Positions 11,289 to 22,313 of a DNA stretch of 64,000 nucleotides are shown in pieces. Both the position numbers and the translations under genes were made by a program. Source of the stretch: Hedera helix (lineage: Eukaryota; Streptophyta; Magnoliopsida; Apiales; Araliaceae); contig OX359282.1 in the NCBI GenBank assembly GCA_947179155.2, positions 19,679,510-19,743,509 on the forward strand, read 5' to 3'. Every line of letters begins with the position of its first letter. Positions within the stretch are counted from its first letter, which is position 1. The notes under the pieces were generated by a model. That model was not told the origin of the DNA and did not search any database. It saw only the letters and a program-made list of their open reading frames with translations.

Positions 11289-12485
11289 CTACAAATTGTC
11301 CTCGGGAGAAACCTTTTTCTTCCTGGTAGTTTTCTTTGCAGGAACTGTGGCGTTGCTTGCCTCGACACCTTTCTTCCGATCCACATGGTTTACGGAACCT
11401 TTTATCCGACTCCTGAGTCGTAATATCTCACCTTTTGCAGACGCTACTTCTTCTTCTAGTTTCTTTGATTTCTTATCTAATTTCTCCCTCTCCTTTCCCA
11501 ACCTCATCACAAGGTTATGGGCGTCTTCCAAATTTTTTTTGGCTTCTCGAGTGAGTTGCTTTTGCTCAGCAAGGGACTTGTAGTAAACATCTTTCTCATC
11601 CTGAAGGCTGGAAATTTGAGAATTAGCAAGCTCTAGATCTCTCGAAAGTATGAACGTGTTTTGATTCATCTCATCCAGTGATTTGGTAGCTTCTTCCAAA
11701 TCTCTTTCAAGAGATATATGTGCTTCCATGTCTTTTATAATCCGAGACTCCAAAGCTCTTAACTCTTTGTTCAAAGAAGTAACAATCTTCTCTTCCTCTT
11801 TTAGATCCTGGACTGCACTTTCTGCTTTCTTATAAACACCAACCAATTCCTTCTGTAGGTTCTCACCATTTTCTACCGCAGCTGCCAATTCACCTGACAC
11901 AGTTTGCATATCTCCCTTTGTTTGCTTCAGAGCCTCCTGCGTTGCTGTCAGCTCACCAGCTAAGTCTTCTGCACTTTGATTTTCCACTACTAAATTCCAC
12001 TGTAATGACTCCATAGCTTCAGCAGACTCGGCCCGGACTTCAGATATCTCAGCATTAAGCTGTGAGCACAAGTTTCTAGACTGCTGTAGTTGCTTCACCA
12101 TATCAGAAACCTCATTTTGTGATTTCCCTAGAGCTTCCTGCGTAAGTTGGAGCACCTGCTCCAGATTGTTTACAGTTTTCAATTCTCCGTCGAGGCTTTT
12201 CTTCAAACCATCCCTTTCCCGGGACAAATCAGCAACTAACACTTTCTTTCTGCTTACTTCATCTAAAGCAATTTCAAGTTGTTCTTTCAGATGTTGAAGT
12301 TTTTTCTCCTTTTCTTCCAAAAGCTTGGCATCATAAGCGGCCTTTTTCTCTGAAGAGAATTTCTGGTCATCATATTCCTTTTCAATGATACCAAATTTTC
12401 TGTTGGAATCATCTCTGTCAACAATTAAGGAGCTTATTTGTGCATTTAAATCATGCACTGTAGCATTCTTGAGCTCTAGTTCCTC
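11289..12485 (-). CDS. MFP1-like long coiled-coil exon (captured C-terminal part)
   Basis: One exon open from an AG acceptor (atcacag before 12485) to a stop at 11289, about 398 residues. It is almost wholly heptad coiled coil rich in E, K, L and Q. It resembles the C-terminal half of MAR-binding filament-like protein 1, a plant DNA-binding protein associated with thylakoids and nucleoids. Diagnostic stretches are LERDLEEATKSLDEMNQNT, EDAHNLVMRLGKEREKLDKK and ASAKGEILRLRSRI, with a basic tail KKTTRKKK. The transit peptide, membrane segment and first part of the coiled coil are not found upstream; the next recognisable minus-strand block is an unrelated BRCT exon. No internal stop or frameshift is present, unlike other fragments in this transposon, which suggests recent capture or some constraint. 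It lacks its own start Met, so translation would need fusion to an upstream exon. Confidence 0.85.
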   Translation of the reverse strand, partial: EELELKNATVHDLNAQISSLIVDRDDSNRKFGIIEKEYDDQKFSSEKKAAYDAKLLEEKEKKLQHLKEQLEIALDEVSRKKVLVADLSRERDGLKKSLDGELKTVNNLEQVLQLTQEALGKSQNEVSDMVKQLQQSRNLCSQLNAEISEVRAESAEAMESLQWNLVVENQSAEDLAGELTATQEALKQTKGDMQTVSGELAAAVENGENLQKELVGVYKKAESAVQDLKEEEKIVTSLNKELRALESRIIKDMEAHISLERDLEEATKSLDEMNQNTFILSRDLELANSQISSLQDEKDVYYKSLAEQKQLTREAKKNLEDAHNLVMRLGKEREKLDKKSKKLEEEVASAKGEILRLRSRIKGSVNHVDRKKGVEASNATVPAKKTTRKKKVSPEDNL

Positions 12486-12796
12486 CTGTGATTATATATA
12501 ATGTAATATACATACATACATGTGCTACATGTATTTAAAACTTCAAATCAGATGCACTGCCTGCAAATGTGAATGGAAATTGGAACTTGTCATATAAAAA
12601 ATTTAAGTAATCCGTGACTTTCTCAACTTAAAAGGTGGAAAATGAATCTATACCTTCCTCAAGGAAGGGAACACAAGTCACATAATCTTATTTCATACTA
12701 GATATGTTAGCCTATACGAACTGCCTCAGATGACACCTAGAAGAGGTTTACTGAACTTCCACTAATGAAATCAAAGACGATGACAGAATTCTTTAC

Positions 12797-12877
12797 CTGA
12801 CCGCAAACTACTTTGACCAAGCTTTCAATCATTTCTTTAGAAGGTTTCACATTTAGAGTAATAAAGACTCTTTGACC
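12797..12877 (-). pseudogene. Single BRCT-domain exon (captured fragment)
   Basis: An 81-bp block between a good acceptor (caccag) and donor (GTAAAG), encoding GQRVFITLNVKPSK then IESLVKVVCGQ. This resembles a strand-loop-helix stretch of plant BRCT-domain proteins (RVFIT.N.KPSK followed by SLV.AV.GQ). BRCT domains bind phosphopeptides in DNA-damage proteins, but one exon is only part of a domain. It has lost its neighbours and sits between the cold-shock and MFP1 fragments on the same strand. Confidence 0.55.
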
Positions 12878-13429
12878 CTGGTGGCAAGTAGCAAATAGAT
12901 TGTAAGACATCACTCTTAGACATTTAAACAAACACTTTGTAGGCAACATCCGAAAACACAAATAATCAAAACCATCACAACTTTAAAGGATGAAATACAA
13001 TCCAAAATTGACAATGAAACCACAAAAAAATTGTAATCTCACCAGTGAGAAATTAACCAAAAGTCCATTTAAATGTCAAAGCTACAATCACAAACAACCG
13101 ATTTAATCAAATACCAAACAGAATCTACCTGACATAAGAGCTTCTCCCAAATTCTGAGCCTCGAACCTCCGTGGAAACACGTATGTCACAGACTCGGTAG
13201 CCAAATCCATTAAAACTAATAAAGGAATCATAATAGTAAGGGTTAAGCTCTAGCCCTTGCCCTTGCCCTCGCCCTCGCCCTAGCTGTATGCCTAACCCAA
13301 TAGTAATTGTAGAGAAATATTTGGAGAATGAGAAACAATAGAATAAGGAAAAGGGAGGGATTTTGATTTTTGGTTTTTGCTTTAGGTGTACTGGCGGGAG
13401 AAAGAACAAATCTACCACTACCGCTACCG

Positions 13430-13618
13430 CTACCGACGAAGTACCCCTCCACCACCACGGCTACCTCCACCACTGTCGTCATACCCACCGCCACCGCTGC
13501 TGCCATACCCACCACTACCGCGACCTCCGCCTCCATGGGTGCTTCCATCAACAGATTCACCATCGCCAAGGCTACGGAAGCCGTCAGATCAGATAGAAGA
13601 CTGGTGAACGAAGCTAGC
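13430..13618 (-). pseudogene. Cold-shock-domain/glycine-rich protein fragment
   Basis: The minus-strand frame reads ASFVHQSSI, stop, SDGFRSLGDGESV, then a glycine-rich tract (GGGGRGSGGYGSSGGGY, DDSGGGSRGGGG) and a stop at 13430. FVHQSSI.SDGFRSL..GE is typical of the cold-shock domain of plant RNA-chaperone proteins (CSP/GRP2 type). The in-frame TGA at 13589-13591 sits where Arg is usual, consistent with CGA to TGA decay. After GESV the normal second half of the domain is missing and the sequence jumps into the glycine-rich linker, so there is an internal deletion. A neighbouring frame stays open for 179 codons with low-complexity Val/Ala, but it is a shadow. Confidence 0.7.
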
Positions 13619-13837
13619 TTTGCGATCTGGCGAGTAAGATTGAGAGAGGAAGAAAGATTATGAGTAAGGACGTGTTTATGAGTTGGGATGCTGTGATGAG
13701 TTTCGAGGTTTAGATCGGAGAATATTGCTTTGTAATGAATTTTTTTTATATTTTCAGGTGTTATGCTCCTTCGTGTTTTCAAGTTTTCAGTTCGCGCGAT
13801 AATTTTTTTTTTTTATCTTACCTCCGTGTTTTTTAAA

Positions 13838-13985
13838 TGCATAACGTTTTCTTTAAGAAAACGTTATGTATTTAAAATCAAAAACTGCAATTATAAATAC
13901 ACAACGTTTTTGCATATGTATCTACAACGTTTTGTAAAAAAACGTTATACCTAAAAACACCATAATATTTTTTATAAAAACGTTA
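13838..13985. repeat. Right subterminal repeats of the small CACTA
   Basis: Several copies of taacgttttc, aaaacgttat and acaacgtttt in both orientations just inside the right end, mirroring the left array at 8090-8420. Confidence 0.85.
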
Positions 13986-14026
13986 TTGTTTAAGTGTTGT
14001 CTATTTACTGTTTTGTAGTAGTGCAA

Positions 14027-14902
14027 AATTTCAGAGTAACCTCACTATATTCAAAGTATACTCACAATATATTAGTAGGAGAAAAGAAATATGTATGCTT
14101 AGTTGCTCAACCGAGCAACCTATTTATAGGGTAAGAGACAGACACAAAGTTTGACAAAGTGTGTTGGAGGAGCACACCAGGTCTGACAAAAAAGATGGTA
14201 TGCGCACCAAATTTGACAAAGAGAGGAATGGTTTGCTGAAGGAAAATAAGTGGGTCTCACAGAAGAAATTTATAAAGTTGTGGGTCCCGTTAGAAGAAAA
14301 CAAACTTTAGGCAACTAATTTTAACAATTTAAACATAAGTGGGTCCCACGGAAGAAATTAAGAAATAAGCCAAATGTGCAATCTTTTAACAATTATTCAC
14401 CAACTATTGTTATATTATATCCAAAATATCAACTAACATTTAAATGTAACAATTAAAGTAACGCTACAATAATTATTCACAAATAATATAAGAACACGTT
14501 ATTGTGATAATTACAATGCATAAGTTACTATAACAATTATTGAATTAATAATATAAACTACAATGCAATAGCAATTATTGATTCAATAAAATAAAATACA
14601 GTGTAATAAATACTGTGATAATTATTGATCCAATAATATAAATTGTTGTGCAACGACAATTATTGATTCAATAATGCAAAATAATGTGTAATAATAATTA
14701 TTGATGAATACTGTATAACAGCTACTTTATCAGATTAATAACATGAACATCGTACAATAACTTGTGCCACTATTTAATAGCGTGAGCTATTGTAGAATAC
14801 CGTGTTGCTATAGTAAAATATCATGAAATACCGTAAGCTACTATTCTTTTATCATCGGACATTTTAACAATTAAAAGTGAGAGTACCATTGACTATTTGT
14901 AT
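14027..14902. other. Solo-LTR interior, no gene seen
   Basis: AT-rich remainder of the LTR between the CACTA and the hAT-like element. It contains loose repeats of caattattgat(t/c)caataata and a possible TATA context at 14127 (cctatttatagggt). No coding signal. Confidence 0.6.
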
Positions 14903-15721
14903 TAGACCTGGCAAATGGGTCGGGCCAACGGCGGGCAGGGTTGCGATCGGCCTGGGTTTTTTGGGCAAACTTTATTTAGCCGTGGCCTGGACGGGCCGGG
15001 GCAGCCAGCGGGCCATATGATTATTTTATTAATTTTTTTTATATATATACAATTATGATACATAACATGAAGTTTTGATTTTGGACTATTGAGTATAGTA
15101 TGCAAATTTTTTTATTCAATAAAAATGTACATATTAAAAAAATATTAAAAAACTTATGTTTAATTAAGAAATGATTTTAACTTTATAAACTATTGTGAGT
15201 ATTATTTATTTGATTAAATATGTGAAACTAGTAATTGTAATTAAATATCAAGTGACTAATTTTAAAAAAATGCTAGAATAATATCACAAACACATTACAC
15301 ATGTATGTATTTATATAGCGACAATTATTTGATTATACATGTAACGTATTCTGCTATGTGCAAGTATATAAAAATATAATTAATTATTATTTTTTATTAA
15401 CATTTGCTAATCAATAATATTTTAAATTTTGCCTTATTTAAGTTTTTTCATATTTAATAGTCATATGTTTGGAGATAATAGTATTTTAAACAAATGAATA
15501 GAACTATAGAAGTTTTGTTCCATAAATTAATTTAAATGATTAATGAATTAAGTTATTTTAAATATTTTTTTTTATGTATTGACGTATTTATTTTTTTTGA
15601 AAGAAAAATTTTATTTTGGGCCACGGGCTTTTTTTTGGGCTGAAAAATGAAAGCCCATAGCCTAATTTTTTTAGGTCAACTCGACCCTGCCCGCAAGCTC
15701 GGGTCTTTTTTGTCAGGTCTA
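14903..15721. mobile_element. hAT-like non-autonomous transposon
   Basis: Ends TAGACCTGGCAAA and, inverted, TAGACCTGACAAA. Flanks are atttgtat (14895-14902) and atttttat (15722-15729), an 8-bp duplication with one mismatch, as in hAT elements. Inner subterminal regions are G/C-rich and read gggtcgggcc and gggccggggc. There is no transposase frame. Confidence 0.75.
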
Positions 15722-15978
15722 ATTTTTATATAAAAAGGTTAAATCTATCGTTTTTTAATATCCGACAATATTTCATTGTGGGGTTCACCAATGATTGGGT
15801 ATTTTGACGTCGTCGTACAGATCGAATATTCCCTGACAATTCAAATACTATCCGACATAATAAAATTTGCACATAACATCCTTAACTTTTACTTTTGTCA
15901 ATTTAACCACTTACTGTTTCAAAAAAATATATATGAAGAAAAATTTAATTTGTATTTTATAAAAGTCGGGGCCTTACA

Positions 15979-16245
15979 TCTTATGTGACATGTTGTTATT
16001 TGGATGATGTAAACACTAATTTTTACAGACCATACTTAGTTAATTTATTCTCAAATTAATTATAAGGAAGCAGCTCATAAAATATCAAACCACCAGAAAT
16101 TCTTTTTTACTCTAATTAATACCTATATTTAAAAGATCAACTTGACTTCAGTTTTCAATTAATTGAAGAACCAGCCTAGTTAACTCGGTTGTGATTTATA
16201 TTATCCAACCGAGTTGACTCAGTAATGTTAGTTGCAGAAAACCAT
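15979..16245. mobile_element. Right arm of the interrupted inverted-repeat element
   Basis: Inverse match to 6210-6667. Starts with the duplicated TCTTA at 15979-15983, then gtgacatgttgttatttgga. Both arms carry the palindromic-looking accgagttaactcggt theme. Confidence 0.65.
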
Positions 16246-17584
16246 AGAGACATAAAATCAAATTGTAAAATTAGCAGAAACATGGCAAAAATTGAATTTA
16301 AAATTTTTCTACAATAACCCAGGATCTACTTTATGCGATACTTATTAATTGAGGAATGATAAAAGTTATACCTTTAAAGACAACCAACGTTTGATCAGCT
16401 ACGAGTTCACCTCCTTAAATCATTCGCTTATCTTCAATAGAATCCACGGATCGACGTTAGTGAAAATAGTATGCCCTCAAGCCAATCACATTTGATGTGA
16501 TAAGCATATACTTTATAATCTTATTCATTTATTAATAAAAGTATCAAGGCATTTCTTTATTCATGATTAATTACTTGAATTAATCAAATGGATAAACCCA
16601 TAGTTTTCGAGCAATGGTTTTAGAACCATGATGAGGATCATGCTAATGAGATCTAAATTCAAGATATTTCAAAACTAAAATTATTCCTAATCGTTGGATC
16701 ACTAAAAGGGGGATTACTAGATCCGGATAGATTGATACATACTATACTTGCTCTTATGAAGAGGATGATTGATCTCATAATCATTTGTGTAGAGACACTA
16801 AAGTAAGTATGTAGGTGCTTATTAGAGAATAAGTTAACTGAACGTGACTCGCTCAAGGAACACCTAATGAAATTTTACTTGTTTGTCAATAGAAGTTCCT
16901 TATGTGATAGTCGTACAAATGATCATTGGACTTGAGATCATCATAGTATCTTGTGTGTACTAAGTTATACTTTGACATATTTCTTAAGACCTGTTGGTAT
17001 AATAAAGAATATGCTTGGGTATAATAAGGTACACATGGAGATAGGTGAATGATCAACAAATGATCTACCACTTTCAGTAAAGGGAGAGAATGTCCTATGC
17101 GATTTAATAAGTGACAACTCAGAAATCCCTGGCCAGGGTTGAATAGAATTAGAAAGAAATTTCTAATTTACATTAACTAGGGTTGCACATTTGTGAATTG
17201 AAATGCATATGATCAAATAAATAAGACTTGACAGAAATTCCGTGTCTTATATTTGATCGGGACATTGTATAGTAGAATGATTGAATTGTACGGTAACTAT
17301 TTGTCGAAATATTCTTTTACGATCAAATGTTGAAATCTATATTCTCTGGAATGTCGACTAGTCGCTAAGGAGGCTTACACTTATTGTGGAATAATTATTT
17401 ATTCTGAATTAAAGAGTTAATTCGTAATAAATGAATTAGAATTGTTCTAATTTATTTATTATACAACCGGTTTAATATGGAGAACCTAAAGGGTCACACC
17501 ACAAAAGAGTAATATTTATTTTAGAAGTGGATGGCATAATTATAATAATAAATTAAATATATTTAATTTGTACTATGGTGATAG

Positions 17585-17656
17585 AATAAATTAAATAGCT
17601 TAATATTTATACTTTAGTATTTTAGAAATACTAATTATAAATTAATAAGAGGAGTC

Positions 17657-17691
<35 letters not shown>

Positions 17692-17725
17692 TATTATTAT
17701 TATTATAATAATAATAATAATAATA

Positions 17726-17769
<44 letters not shown>

Positions 17770-17842
17770 GTCTCCTCTTATTAATTTATAATTAGTATTT
17801 CTAAAATACTAAAGTATAAATATTAAGCTGTTTAATTTATTA
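17585..17842. repeat. Long near-perfect palindrome with (TTA)n/(TAA)n centre
   Basis: Two unique arms of about 71 bp (17585-17655 and 17772-17842) are reverse complements with about two mismatches (for example attaaatagc against gctgtttaat). They enclose a microsatellite that is itself (TTA)n on the left and (TAA)n on the right, switching near 17706. The whole could fold into one long hairpin. Confidence 0.9.
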
Positions 17843-17876
17843 TTACTATTATTATTATTGTTACTAGTATTATTAT

Positions 17877-18130
17877 TTAGTTCCTAAATGGTTTAAGAAT
17901 TAATTAATAAGTAGTAGTATTATTGTAAATAATTAAGTTCCTAAATAGTTTAGGAATTGTAATTATAATAATTAATTAAGTTACTAAATGGTTTAGTAAT
18001 TAATTAATAAGAAGTATTCTCATTATTAAATAATTAAGTTCCTAAATGGTTTAAGAATTATAATTAATTAATTTAGTTCTTAATTAAATTGGGAATTAAA
18101 TTAAAATCCTAATCTTAAATAGTTTAGGAG
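17877..18130. repeat. Short tandem array around ttcctaaa...tttaggaa
   Basis: Four to five imperfect units of about 40-58 bp, each beginning aagttcctaaatggttta(a/g)gaatt and ending in attaattaa. The core is self-complementary. Confidence 0.7.
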
Positions 18131-18206
18131 GGTTGACTAGATCTATAAATAAGAGAAGTCCTATCATAGATCAATGTTACACACTCTTTTATTCGAATAG
18201 AGAGAG

Positions 18207-21200
18207 TGTAATATCCCAAATATTTTCAAAGTGATCTAACAAGATCTAAGCAAGGTTGTCAATTCAAAAGCCAAGATCGATTGTTCAAGCATACCTTGAG
18301 CTATCTTAAAGAATATATACGACTCGAAACTACGATCGTATACAACTAAGAGGTTAAATTCTTTAACCTAAACTATGTGTTATGTGATTAGTAAAGCTTG
18401 AATTGAGCTTTTAAATGTGCTGTATGAAATATCTATGTGTAGGATTTTGTGTTTTGGTTCAAGTAGTTAACCTTAACACTTATTAAAAATCAGAAGTCAA
18501 TTTAGGGCAAAAACCTAAATTGGAAAAAGAGTTAAAACCTAAACCCTAACCCTAGGGTCTAAACCCTAGAAAATAACCTAGGCCCTTGAGCAAAATGTGA
18601 AGGTTAAATTGACATTCTGTTTCAAGATTCAACCTTCCCACGCTTTAAAAACACGTAATAGTCAGTAAAAGTTTTTCTCGAAAAACGTGTAAAAAGCACT
18701 ATTCACGAAGAAACGTTTTTCATTCGTTTGATCGTTTCTTTCATCTGTAGGACTTCTTGTATTTCACGTCATAGTGATAATATGAGGTTTAGATGCCAGG
18801 GAATCAATAAAATTTTCTTGGGAAAAAGACGAAAAAGACACGATTTACGAGAAAACGTTTGTCGTCTTTTTGAACGTTCTTTTCAACGTTTGGACTTTTT
18901 CTATTTCACGATATAACATTTATACGGGGAATAGATACCAGGGAGCCACTGATATTTTTCCATAAATAAAACGTAAATCGCTCTTCAAACGAAAACGCTT
19001 TCCATTTTTGATCAAACCGTTGATGGATACAGTGTTTGTATGTAACACCGGTGCGTAATAAGCAATAAAAGATTTTCTCGAAAAGTGTGTCGGGAATAAG
19101 ACGAAATAGGAAAAAGACAAAAATAAATATTATTTTTGACTTTTTGGTCTTCTAACCATTTTCTGAGAAATGGTCGTCAAAAACACTATTCACCGAAAAA
19201 CGTGTCAAGACTTTTGGACTTTTCACTTTACAGAAAAGTGTTCATTCGGAACAAAACTCAGTAATATCAAATTTTTAAATCAGTAGAAGTTAACCAAATT
19301 AGTTGGAATCAGACTGTTATATAATTAACTGCTAATTCATCCGTATTGTTTTCATCAAACGGATCATGAGATAGGTTAACATTAAATATGAATAATCAAA
19401 TTTATCAGATTAATACCTAATTATATTATTCAATCATAATTAGTGTCTAGAATGAAAGAAATTTATCAATCGCGTCGCCCGGTAGGTGTATTTGAGAAAA
19501 ATACACGGAAGATTATCCGAGATTAATTCAAGAAAAACTTCGAGGGTCAGACGAGACATCATATTAATACTGTATGATGTATTTTATTAATAAAATACGT
19601 ATAAGTAATTAAAACTTATATTACTAATGCGAAATATTTTAAATTAATCGCACGCGATTTATCCGATATACCGAAATCGGAAGAAATAATGACAAAACAG
19701 CTCGGGAAGCTTCTAGAAGCTTGGCTTGGAAAATATCTAGATATTATTCTAGTTTTATTAATTAAATAATGTGCGAAATGACTTAAATGCCCTTAGCTTT
19801 TAAACTAATGACCAAACTACCCCGACCCTTGGTTTTCCTATAAATAGAAGGCTTAAGTTCATTAGTTCTTTACCATTTTTGAAAGCTAAAGAGCAAATAT
19901 AGAGAGAGTTCTTGTGAGACAAGAATCGATTGCAAAGAAATAGTTAAAGCTTGCAATAATAAAAGGTACGATTCTTAATCGTTATTATGCTTAAAGTTTT
20001 ATTTTTATCGATGAGGCTCAAGAACATAAGTCGTAGCCATGTACGATTTTTCGTTCTGCGTGTTCCTTATGACTTGAGCAAGTCGTTGTTATGTCAAATT
20101 TCATTTCATAGTTTAAAGTTCAAGAACATACGTCGTATCCATGTACGGTTTATCCGTTCTCCGTGTTCTTCGTATGTTCTGGAGTATTATTATAAATTGT
20201 TATAATTAAGTAAACAAGTCGTTATAATGACCAAATTTTGTCAATTATAAAGTGTTATAATCACATATGTAAGCAGTTATAATGCTCAAATTATTTCAAG
20301 TATGAAATCCAAAAGCTTAAGAACATAAGTCGTTACCATGTACGATTTTTCGTTCTTCGTGTTCTTCGTGTGTTCTTGAGCAAAAGTCATAATTTCTACA
20401 TAAGTAGGTTTATGATTTGGTAATTTAGTGTTATGGGATGATGAAACATGATGGCCTTGCTAAATAATGCTTGTGGCATCAAGTTTTAGTAGTCGAAACG
20501 AAGAACGATGAAACTTTGTTCTTCGTGTTCTTCGATTCGTTCTTCGTGTTCTTGAGAAAAAGTCATAAAATCTTATATAAGTTGGTTTATGATTTTGTTA
20601 TTTTTATGTTATGAAGTGATACGGAGTGTTAGAACATGTTATCTTAGCAAATTAATGCTTGAGGTATCATGTTTTACCAATCGGATCAAAGAAAGCTAAG
20701 CTTAATATACTCGCAGAATATTTTTTTCAAATTTCCGAAAATTTAAAGTCTTAATCTGCCTTAGAAACCTAAATGAAAGTTGTAGCTCATGAAATTCTAA
20801 GCAATTTAGACTTAAGAATCACTCAAAAATATTTTCGTATGACAAAGTTATGGCTGTCACTGTAAAAGAGGTCAGAAATATGAATCAGTTTTAGATCAGT
20901 CCCTTTAATGGGAAATATGTGTAAATCAGTAAGGAATCTCGAAGTTTTGTCTGAATGAAAGTTGTAGATACGGAAGTTATGAACGCGTGAAATTTTGAAC
21001 GACTCAAAAATGTTTTAAAACGAAGAAGTTGTGGCCATTTGATCGAGCCGGGGTCTAGCAGCCATACATGCTGCCTATTTTTTAAAAGTGGCTTAAAAAT
21101 GAGTTTTTGAGTTAGCCAATTTTTCAATTAATTCCACCAATGAAAATAGTCTAATTAAGTTATTCTAAGACTTATTCAAAAGAAAATTTTGATAAACTAA

Positions 21201-22313
21201 CATTCGGGGTCGCGTAACCCTTTTTGTAGGCGTTTAACGATTTCCCGGGAAAACCCTAAAACGGTTTCAAGGCAAGTCTTCTAACTCTTGCTATGTGCTA
21301 CTTGTGTAGTATTGCTAAAATGTTAAATGAGATGTGTAATGTCATGTTATTATGCAATAGATGATATGTGAAGTCTTTAACTGATGTTTACAAGCCTTCT
21401 AACTGTTATGTTTTATGTTTACGATTTACGAACATGATTTATACACTTTGTGTGTCAATGTGATATAAATTGTTGGAACGTGAGTTATATGTGATATTAA
21501 ATGAAGAATTATGTTCAGTCAATGCATGTTAATTGTTAGACTTGCTGAGCCGTCGTGCTCATTCTTGCGAATAAAACCTTATTTGCAGATTAAAGATGAA
21601 CGTTAAGAAGATCATGAACTTAAAGATGCAGCATAGATTAGGTTTTCATGTAAATTGATTGTATTTGTATGTCATAATGACTGTTGTAATACGAACAAAC
21701 AAATATGTAACCGAATATTGAATGAATGATATAAATAATTATCATCAGAATGTTGTTATGTCTTTATTTTGATATAACCTAGAATTGTTAAAATTTAACA
21801 TAGTATTGATAATGATCTATTTATCTGGATGAGGATCGGTAAATAACTTGTGAGTGCTGTACATCTGAGACAGAACTAAGCGATGTTGACTGGTCAAATC
21901 CATCGTTAAGGTTCCTCGGACCCAGGTATAACTCGTTATTACTATTCTGAATACCATATAAGTAGGATTATTGATATGAAGAGATATATTTGTATATTGA
22001 TACTTGTAGTACGAATGAGACCGTTACAAGTGGACGTATATAGAATATTTAAATCCTAAGGTTAAAATTAAACCGTTATATATGGTTTTATCCATTTATA
22101 CGGATGAAATACAAGTTGATACTTGTATACTTATGAGACTGAGATCAAGTTAAGATCCAGGGACAATGTTAAGAGAAATTGTTAATGTATAGTCTAAAAT
22201 AAGACTATTTCAACCAATATGATTATGGGATCATTGGTTAAGTCGATAGATGTATGAAATTAACGCACAAGGTCCGCCGCATCGAAAGCGAGGGGAATTT
22301 TGGGGGCGTTACA
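18207..22313 (+). mobile_element. Solo LTR (gypsy, Tekay-like) inserted in the copia LTR
   Basis: Starts TGTAATATCCCAAATATTTTC and ends GAATTTTGGGGGCGTTACA. Flanks are gagag (18202-18206) and aagag (22314-22318), a 5-bp duplication with one change. It is about 4.1 kb without gag or pol. It shares the cttgctgagcc(g/t)...gtgctca block near its 3' end with the LTR at 26913-31144. A short run of ccctaaaccctaa-type sequence occurs at about 18535-18575. Confidence 0.75.

Larger units (their letters stand above)
8058..14023. mobile_element. Non-autonomous CACTA (En/Spm) transposon with captured host gene fragments
   Basis: The left end is CACTACTACAAAATAGT. The reverse complement of the right end begins CACTACTACAAAACAGT, and similarity continues for about 40 bases to ACACTTAAA. 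The 3-bp duplication CAA lies at 8055-8057 and 14024-14026. Subterminal regions at both ends carry many direct and inverted copies of an ACAACGTTTT-type motif. There is no TNP2 or TNPA coding sequence, so any movement needs a transposase from elsewhere. The 5 kb interior holds pieces of a guanylate kinase, an MFP1-like coiled coil, a BRCT exon and a cold-shock protein, all on the minus strand. It looks like a gene-capturing CACTA element. Confidence 0.93.
6668..15978 (-). mobile_element. Solo LTR (Ty3/gypsy, Tekay-like), carrying later insertions
   Basis: On the plus strand it starts TGTGACACCCCCAAATTCGG and ends AAAGTCGGGGCCTTACA, giving TG...CA ends and short terminal inverted repeats. The 5-bp duplication TCTTA is exact on both sides (6663-6667 and 15979-15983). 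Subtracting the two later DNA transposons leaves about 2.5 kb with no pol or gag ORF, so a solo LTR fits best. The end ...CCCGAATTTGGGGGTGTCACA read on the minus strand sets the orientation. Confidence 0.75.

Noticed and set aside
13243..13782. 179-codon minus-strand frame rich in Val, Ala and Arg-Ala repeats
   Set aside because: Out of frame with the recognisable cold-shock/Gly-rich reading. The end is a cctcgc/ccttgc hexamer repeat.
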